This document shows, one piece after another, positions 59,545 through 64,000 of a stretch of DNA of 64,000 nucleotides. The stretch is from Thalassospira sp. TSL5-1. GTDB lineage: Bacteria > Pseudomonadota > Alphaproteobacteria > Rhodospirillales > Thalassospiraceae. Below the pieces are notes generated by a model. The model did no database searches, was not told the DNA's origin, and was given only the letters and a program-made list of their open reading frames with translations. Both the position numbers and the translations under genes were made by a program. The stretch is from contig NZ_KV880638.1 of assembly GCF_001907695.1 (NCBI RefSeq), positions 806,882 to 870,881 on the forward strand, in the 5' to 3' direction. The first letter of the stretch is position 1. The number at the start of each line of letters is the position of its first letter.

Positions 59545-60033
59545 TCAAACGCCTTGCAGGCGCAAGATCAGTTCTGCCACCAGCACCGAACCGGCATAGG
59601 TGCCCAGAAAAACAAAACAGGCCACCAGCGCCAGTTTCCAGCCGGAATGCTTGGCAACCTCGATTTCCTTTTTGGCAATGGCAAACCCGGCATAGGCCAG
59701 GGCCGGGGTGGCAAGGGCCAGGAAATTGACCGATTTGGCCTGTTCGACAACCCATTCCGACCCGGGAACACCCGGCAGGGTCGCAATGATGCCCACCAGC
59801 GAAATCCAGGCAACACTGGGCAGATAAAACGGGGCAAACCGGGTGAGTGCCAGGCCCGCCAGCGAGATGACATAAATCACCACCATGCCCATGAAGCCAT
59901 CGGCGAGCGGAATTTTCGGCCCAACCGTATTCATTACCAGCCCGACAAGGCAGACAATGATCAGGGTCAGCGCGTGATCGACCAGATTGATTTTCACGCG
60001 GGTCGATTTGGTTGCAACGGCGCTATCAGACAT
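59545..60033 (-). CDS. Small membrane protein partner of the DUF3100 protein
   Basis: The 162-residue protein has about five TM helices (ALTLIIVCLVGLVMNTVGP, MVVIYVISLAGLALTRF, WISLVGIIATLPG, LALATPALAYAGFAIA, LALVACFVFLGTYAG). I do not know a family name. It starts 2 bases after the DUF3100 stop and precedes the amidohydrolase, so it looks like one half of a two-subunit transporter. Confidence 0.8.
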   Translation of the reverse strand: MSDSAVATKSTRVKINLVDHALTLIIVCLVGLVMNTVGPKIPLADGFMGMVVIYVISLAGLALTRFAPFYLPSVAWISLVGIIATLPGVPGSEWVVEQAKSVNFLALATPALAYAGFAIAKKEIEVAKHSGWKLALVACFVFLGTYAGSVLVAELILRLQGV

Positions 60034-60035
60034 GA

Positions 60036-60866
60036 TCAGCCCTCCTTGTTGCTGGCATGGGCGAGGTCTTTTTTACCTGCCGTCGCATCATAGAGTTTTT
60101 CCACAATCGGTAAGGCCAGGAACAGCCCGGCATACAGCCCGGTGGCATAGGTCAGAAGGTTGCTGGCCCCGGCCAAGGCCAGGATTTCATCCTTCATGGC
60201 GGGCACAACTTCGGTCAAAGCTCCGGTGCAGGCGGCCATCATCGAGCCACTGCCAATGCCGCATGCCATGGCCAGCGCGCGCGGGTCAAACAGGTTGGAA
60301 CTGGCAAATAGCGAGGCCAGAATGGCGAAAATAAAGGTGCCAAACAGGGTGCCAATGACATAAACGCCCATCACACCGGCCCCTTCCGGGCTTTTTAGGG
60401 TGTAACGGTCCGCGATGATGGCAAGGTTGGGTTCACGCGCAATCGAAAAGGTCGCACCAATCGCCTCGCGCCCCATCTTAAGGCCCCATACGGCGAGCGG
60501 AAACGCCAGCACAATGGTACCCAGATTACCCAGTTCCTGCAAAATAAGGGCAGGGCCTGCCTCGATAATGGTGTTGATTGCCGGGCCAATGGTGGTGCCG
60601 AATTTGGCAATAAACGGCATGATCGCAACCACGATCAGCGGTGATGCCGCCTGGACTTCCTTCTGACGGATGATTTTGCCGAATTTCGGCATAAGGTTGG
60701 GGTTCATCAAGGCCGCCATGATAAAGGCATAAAGCAGCGGCAGCAGCAAAATTGCCCCGATCCCGAGCGGAATTTTCTGAATGCCGATCAATTCGGCGAT
60801 GGTGCCAACAACAATAACAGCAAGGTGAAGCCGCCAAAGCTCCAACTGCCCCCGAAGCGCGTTCAT
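60036..60866 (-). CDS. DUF3100 membrane protein, probable transporter subunit
   Basis: The 276-residue protein has eight or so TM helices and the DUF3100 pattern (WRLHLAVIVVGTIAELIGI, NLGTIVLAFPLAVWGLKMGREAIGATFS, ACGIGSGSMMAACTGAL). DUF3100 genes commonly sit next to M20 peptidases and LysR regulators, so a role in uptake of peptides or acyl-amino acids is likely, though not shown. It is the first gene of the operon, and an operator-like palindrome lies about 146 bases before its ATG. Confidence 0.82.
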   Translation of the reverse strand: MNALRGQLELWRLHLAVIVVGTIAELIGIQKIPLGIGAILLLPLLYAFIMAALMNPNLMPKFGKIIRQKEVQAASPLIVVAIMPFIAKFGTTIGPAINTIIEAGPALILQELGNLGTIVLAFPLAVWGLKMGREAIGATFSIAREPNLAIIADRYTLKSPEGAGVMGVYVIGTLFGTFIFAILASLFASSNLFDPRALAMACGIGSGSMMAACTGALTEVVPAMKDEILALAGASNLLTYATGLYAGLFLALPIVEKLYDATAGKKDLAHASNKEG

Positions 60867-61011
60867 TTCCCTGTCTCCTTGATGTTAGACGGCCCTGTTT
60901 TCGGTCTCCGGCGCAGGCGGATTTCACAATTTTGCCATTTTTGCTGCCGGGGATTTTGACCGAGAATGAAAATTCACCCCGGCAGGCGCAAGTGCCATTT
61001 TGGGATGGCTT

Positions 61012-61030
61012 TGTTGCCAAAACGGCAACA
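61012..61030. promoter_or_regulatory. Operator-like palindrome before the DUF3100 operon
   Basis: TGTTGCC-AAAAC-GGCAACA, perfect 7-base arms with a 5-base centre. A near copy with the same overall length (TGTTGC-N7-GCAACA) sits at 62056-62074. The pair suggests binding sites of the LysR regulator encoded between them. Confidence 0.6.
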
Positions 61031-61041
61031 GCTATTGAAGG

Positions 61042-61971
61042 TCAGGAATGTTCATCGGGATAACAGGCTGCGCCAAATGCCTCCATTCGGCTGCAAATCA
61101 TGTTGCTAACAGCCCGAACCGCGGCGGTTTTGGGGCGGCCTTTGCGGACAAGCAGGTGCGAGGGCACACGCGCCAGATAAGGGTCCGTCAGGGGCACGGC
61201 CACAACCTCGCCCCTGCGTAATTGTCGTGATACGGCAAAGGCGGGCAAAAAGGTGATGCCGCCACCCGAAAGCACAAAATGAATGGCGACATTGATCGAA
61301 TCGGCGGTCAAAAAGGCATCGCGTGCCAGGCCGCGCCCCTGGTCCACATTCGCCAGCAGCTTGGCAACGCCAAAATGCGGGTTTAACAGGGCCAGCGGGT
61401 AATTGACCGTATCGGCCAGCACACAGCTTTGCTGTTTTGCCAATTCAAATGCCGGAGGAACCAGGGCGCAAAGCGGGGCGTGCCCTTCGGCCAGAAGCTC
61501 CAGATCCGGGTTGCGTGGCGGGTTGAACACCAGGCCCATGTCATAGTCATCGCGCAAAATACCGTGGGTCATTTTTTCGGTGCCAGCCACATCGATTTCC
61601 AGTCGCACGTCGGGAAATTCGTCGCGCAGTGGGCGCACAACATGGTTGACCAGATCGACGACAAAACCTTCACCCGTGGCAATGCGCACCGTTCCGGCAA
61701 TGGCCCCGCGGGCGGCGGCCAGGTCCACGGCAAAGGCCTCGTCCATTTCAAAACGCCGTCTTGCATGGGCGGCAACTATATGGCCAGATTCTGTAAAAAT
61801 GATACCGCGTTTGGTGCGTTCCATCAAAAGCGTTTCAAGATGTGCCTCAAGCCCGGCGATTTGCCGGCTGATTGCGGATGGAGCAATGCGCAGGTTGTCT
61901 GCTGCTGTGCGGATGGAACCGGCCTCGAACACGGCCAGGAAATAACGCAGCGGTTTATCGTCGATCTTCAT
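61042..61971 (-). CDS. LysR-family transcriptional regulator
   Basis: The 309-residue protein has an N-terminal winged helix-turn-helix (LRYFLAVFEAGSIRTAADNLRIAPSAISRQIAGLEAHL) and a periplasmic-binding-protein-like effector domain. It lies between the DUF3100/amidohydrolase operon (same strand, downstream) and the divergent oxidoreductase/aldehyde dehydrogenase genes. ATG 61971 is chosen over 62043 because family members start near the HTH. It probably regulates both units; the ligand is likely a substrate of the pathway. Confidence 0.93.
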   Translation of the reverse strand: MKIDDKPLRYFLAVFEAGSIRTAADNLRIAPSAISRQIAGLEAHLETLLMERTKRGIIFTESGHIVAAHARRRFEMDEAFAVDLAAARGAIAGTVRIATGEGFVVDLVNHVVRPLRDEFPDVRLEIDVAGTEKMTHGILRDDYDMGLVFNPPRNPDLELLAEGHAPLCALVPPAFELAKQQSCVLADTVNYPLALLNPHFGVAKLLANVDQGRGLARDAFLTADSINVAIHFVLSGGGITFLPAFAVSRQLRRGEVVAVPLTDPYLARVPSHLLVRKGRPKTAAVRAVSNMICSRMEAFGAACYPDEHS

Positions 61972-62055
61972 GGCATATCGGCCTGATGCAGGGAGGTGTG
62001 ACGGGGTACCGGGGGTGTCGGGTTTATAAAACGGATCACGCAATCAGACCATACC

Positions 62056-62074
62056 TGTTGCTGTTTCGGCAACA
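62056..62074. promoter_or_regulatory. Operator-like palindrome in the lysR/oxidoreductase divergent region
   Basis: TGTTGC-TGTTTCG-GCAACA, 6-base perfect arms, same span as the site at 61012-61030. It lies 85 bases before the lysR start and 153 before the divergent oxidoreductase, the usual place for LysR autoregulation and activation. Confidence 0.6.
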
Positions 62075-62226
62075 ATATGTTCCGGCAATTGATCTTGAGT
62101 TCGCCGGGTATCGATTGGAAAGTTCCGGGGCAAAATTAAAAATCACATCGGATCAGGCAGGGTGGTCACAGGAAGACGCGGTTTTATTCGGCATCCCTGC
62201 TGTCTGACAGCAATGAGGCAAATATC

Positions 62227-63126
62227 GTGATTAATGCGGAAACAGGCGCCATTGGTGTTGTGGGCCTTGGCAATATGGGCTTGGGCATGGCCCGCACCCT
62301 GCTTCGGGACGGTTTTTCGGTTGTCGGGTTTGACGTATCGCCCGCAAGCCAGGCCCGTGCCGCCGCCGCAGGGGTAACGACTGTTGCCAGTTTGGGCGCG
62401 GTGTCTGACGCCTGTTCGACCATCATTCTGTCCCTGCCAACGGCAAACCATGTGCGGGCGGTCTTAACCGGCGAGGGAGGGCTTGCCACCCGCGATCTGG
62501 ACCCGCGCCTGGTGATTGACACAACAACATCGGAACCCGATGTGACGCGCGAAATTGATGCGGCCTTGCGCCAGCAGGGCCACATCCTGATTGACGCGCC
62601 GGTCAGCGGTGGCCCGGCCGGAGCCAATAGCGGCAATTTGACCATGATGGTCGGCGGGGCCGAGGCCGATGTGGCCCGTGCGCGGCCGGTCCTCAATTCA
62701 TTGGGCGGTAAAATTACCCATGTTGGCCCGGTGGGGGCGGGGCATGCGGTGAAAATCGTTAATAACATGCTGGTGGCAAGCCACCTTTTGACCATGCGTG
62801 AAGCGGTGCGTTTGGGCAATGCCGCCGGTGTGACCACCGAAAATCTGATTGCCGCCCTGAATGCCGGGTCGGGTCGCAGTGCGATCAGCGAGGTCAATTA
62901 TCCGAAATGGGTGATGAATGGCGCGTTTGACAGCGGTTTTACCATGGGCCTGATGCGCAAGGATATGCGCCTTGCCATGAGCCTGGCAGAGCAAAAGGAT
63001 ATTTCCCTGCCAGTCTGTGAATTGGCCGGAAAAATTTGGGCAGATAGCGCCGAAATTCTGGCCGATGATGACGATTTTAACCGGATTACCGAATGTGCGC
63101 CCACCCCGGCAGGAGAAAAAGCATGA
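62227..63126 (+). CDS. 3-hydroxyisobutyrate-dehydrogenase-like NAD(P)-dependent oxidoreductase
   Basis: The 299-residue beta-hydroxyacid dehydrogenase has the Rossmann GVVGLGNMGLGMA, the substrate motif DAPVSGGPAGANSG and the catalytic Lys in AGHAVKIVNNML. It oxidises a 3-hydroxy acid or reduces tartronate semialdehyde, depending on family member; which is not clear. The GTG 62227 start has GAGGCAA upstream. It overlaps the aldehyde dehydrogenase by four bases (ATGA), so product transfer between the two is likely. Confidence 0.9.
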   Translation: MINAETGAIGVVGLGNMGLGMARTLLRDGFSVVGFDVSPASQARAAAAGVTTVASLGAVSDACSTIILSLPTANHVRAVLTGEGGLATRDLDPRLVIDTTTSEPDVTREIDAALRQQGHILIDAPVSGGPAGANSGNLTMMVGGAEADVARARPVLNSLGGKITHVGPVGAGHAVKIVNNMLVASHLLTMREAVRLGNAAGVTTENLIAALNAGSGRSAISEVNYPKWVMNGAFDSGFTMGLMRKDMRLAMSLAEQKDISLPVCELAGKIWADSAEILADDDDFNRITECAPTPAGEKA

Positions 63127-64000
63127 GCCAGCAAGCCAAATTGATGCCGCGTGATTACCAAAAGGCGATGGCCCCGTTTTTTGGAACAGACGACATCGGA
63201 AGCTGGGTGAATGGCGCAATGATGCCCGGGCATGGCGACGCGTTCGAGCTGATTGACCCGGCTACCGGAAAGGCATTTTTAAGCATCAGGGATGCCGGAG
63301 CTGAAGTTGTGGACGCCGCCATGAGTGCGGCTGTTGCCGGGCAAAAAGTCTGGTGGGCTTTGAGCGCGGCTGAACGCGGGCGCATCCTGTGGCGGATTGG
63401 GCAGCAGGTACGTGATCATCTGGATGATCTGGCCTTGCTGGAAACCATGACAGCGGGCAAGCCGATTCGCGATACAAAGGTCGAGGTGCTTAAAGTCGCC
63501 GAGATGTTTGAATATTACGCCGGTTGGGCCGACAAGCTGCATGGCGATGTCATCCCGGTGCCGACCAGCCATTTGAACTATACCCGTTATGAACCCTTTG
63601 GCGTGGTCACACAAATTACCCCCTGGAACGCGCCGGTTTTTACCGCCGGCTGGCAATTGGCCCCAGCCCTGTGTACCGGCAATGCAGCCGTATTGAAACC
63701 ATCGGAAATGACGCCGCTTTCGTCATTGGCCTTGGGGGTCTTGTCCAAAAAGGCCGGGCTGCCCGACGGGGTGATAACGGTGCTGTCGGGGCTTGGTACC
63801 TCAACCGGCGTTGCCGCTACCACGCATGATGCCACCCGCAAGGTGGTTTTTGTCGGCTCCCCGCGGACCGGGGCGATTATTGCCGCCCAAGCCGCACAAA
63901 ACATTGTGCCCTGTGTGCTGGAACTGGGCGGGAAATCGGCCAATATCGTGTTTGAGGATGCCGATTTGAAACGCGCGGTATTGGGGGCCCAGGCCGCCAT
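63123..64000 (+). CDS. NAD-dependent aldehyde dehydrogenase, N-terminal part (runs off window)
   Basis: The open frame runs from ATG 63123, overlapping the previous stop, to the window edge with about 292 residues. ALDH signatures are present: WNAPVFTAGWQLAPALCTGNAAVLKPSEMTP (split NAD-binding Asn and Lys), FVGSPRTG (Rossmann turn) and the catalytic Glu in LELGGKSANIVFEDAD. The catalytic Cys is beyond the edge. Substrate is probably the aldehyde linked to the preceding dehydrogenase, but this is inference. Confidence 0.92.
   Translation, partial: MSQQAKLMPRDYQKAMAPFFGTDDIGSWVNGAMMPGHGDAFELIDPATGKAFLSIRDAGAEVVDAAMSAAVAGQKVWWALSAAERGRILWRIGQQVRDHLDDLALLETMTAGKPIRDTKVEVLKVAEMFEYYAGWADKLHGDVIPVPTSHLNYTRYEPFGVVTQITPWNAPVFTAGWQLAPALCTGNAAVLKPSEMTPLSSLALGVLSKKAGLPDGVITVLSGLGTSTGVAATTHDATRKVVFVGSPRTGAIIAAQAAQNIVPCVLELGGKSANIVFEDADLKRAVLGAQAA

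Overview
The window looks like chromosomal DNA of an alphaproteobacterium, most likely a Rhodospirillales member such as Thalassospira. This is inferred from gene content: the ethylmalonyl-CoA pathway pair ccr/ecm, the ispH-thrB-rnhA trio, the aa3-type cox cluster with ctaG and surf1, a CheZ of the alphaproteobacterial type and a split glycine decarboxylase behind a glycine riboswitch. No rRNA genes, CRISPR array or prophage are visible. One tRNA (Gln-UUG) is present.

Layout. 1-5.5 kb: crotonyl-CoA carboxylase/reductase (partial) divergent from ethylmalonyl-CoA mutase, then a membrane GGDEF-EAL protein. 5.7-9 kb: rnhA, thrB and ispH, and a small lipoprotein. 9.2-13.9 kb: tandem glycine riboswitch and gcvT-gcvH-gcvPA-gcvPB with a clear terminator. 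14-21.2 kb: two cheZ paralogs flanking a peroxiredoxin, a DsbD/ScsB-like reductase, YqgE/AlgH and a DUF1801 protein. 22.3-28.7 kb: a cytochrome c oxidase operon (coxB, coxA, ctaB, a 47-residue CoxF-like protein, ctaG, coxC, DUF983, surf1). 28.8-30.8 kb: an M32 carboxypeptidase and a cyclic-nucleotide-binding protein.

31-41.2 kb is an accessory, visibly A/T-richer island and the most interesting part. It encodes an unknown 209-residue protein, a DUF4123 (type VI secretion effector chaperone/adaptor) protein and a 632-residue effector-like protein with a C-terminal HELTH zincin-like domain. An array follows of six tandem copies of a roughly 138-residue putative immunity gene, copies 2-6 each preceded by a decayed remnant of the effector 3' end. 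The array ends in a seventh truncated unit fused to a transposase relic. Copies show mosaic recombination, a shared in-frame deletion and a poly-A frameshift. This resembles the orphan toxin/immunity arrays of other polymorphic toxin systems, but I do not recognise the toxin or immunity family.

41.5-47 kb returns to core genes: thrC (GTG start), an M16 processing peptidase, a ROK sugar kinase, cutC and a CatB-type acetyltransferase. 47.1-54.3 kb is a minus-strand type I restriction-modification operon (hsdM-hsdS-unknown gene-hsdR-YgjP-like peptidase), followed by tRNA-Gln, ispE, a TPR lipoprotein and a DJ-1/PfpI protein. 58.2-64 kb is a probable catabolic regulon: an M20 amidohydrolase, a two-part DUF3100 membrane system, a LysR regulator, and a divergent 3-hydroxyisobutyrate-dehydrogenase-like oxidoreductase with an aldehyde dehydrogenase that runs off the end. 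Two matching 19-bp palindromes sit in front of both transcription units and are good operator candidates.

All calls come from reading the sequence and remembered family motifs; no database search was run.
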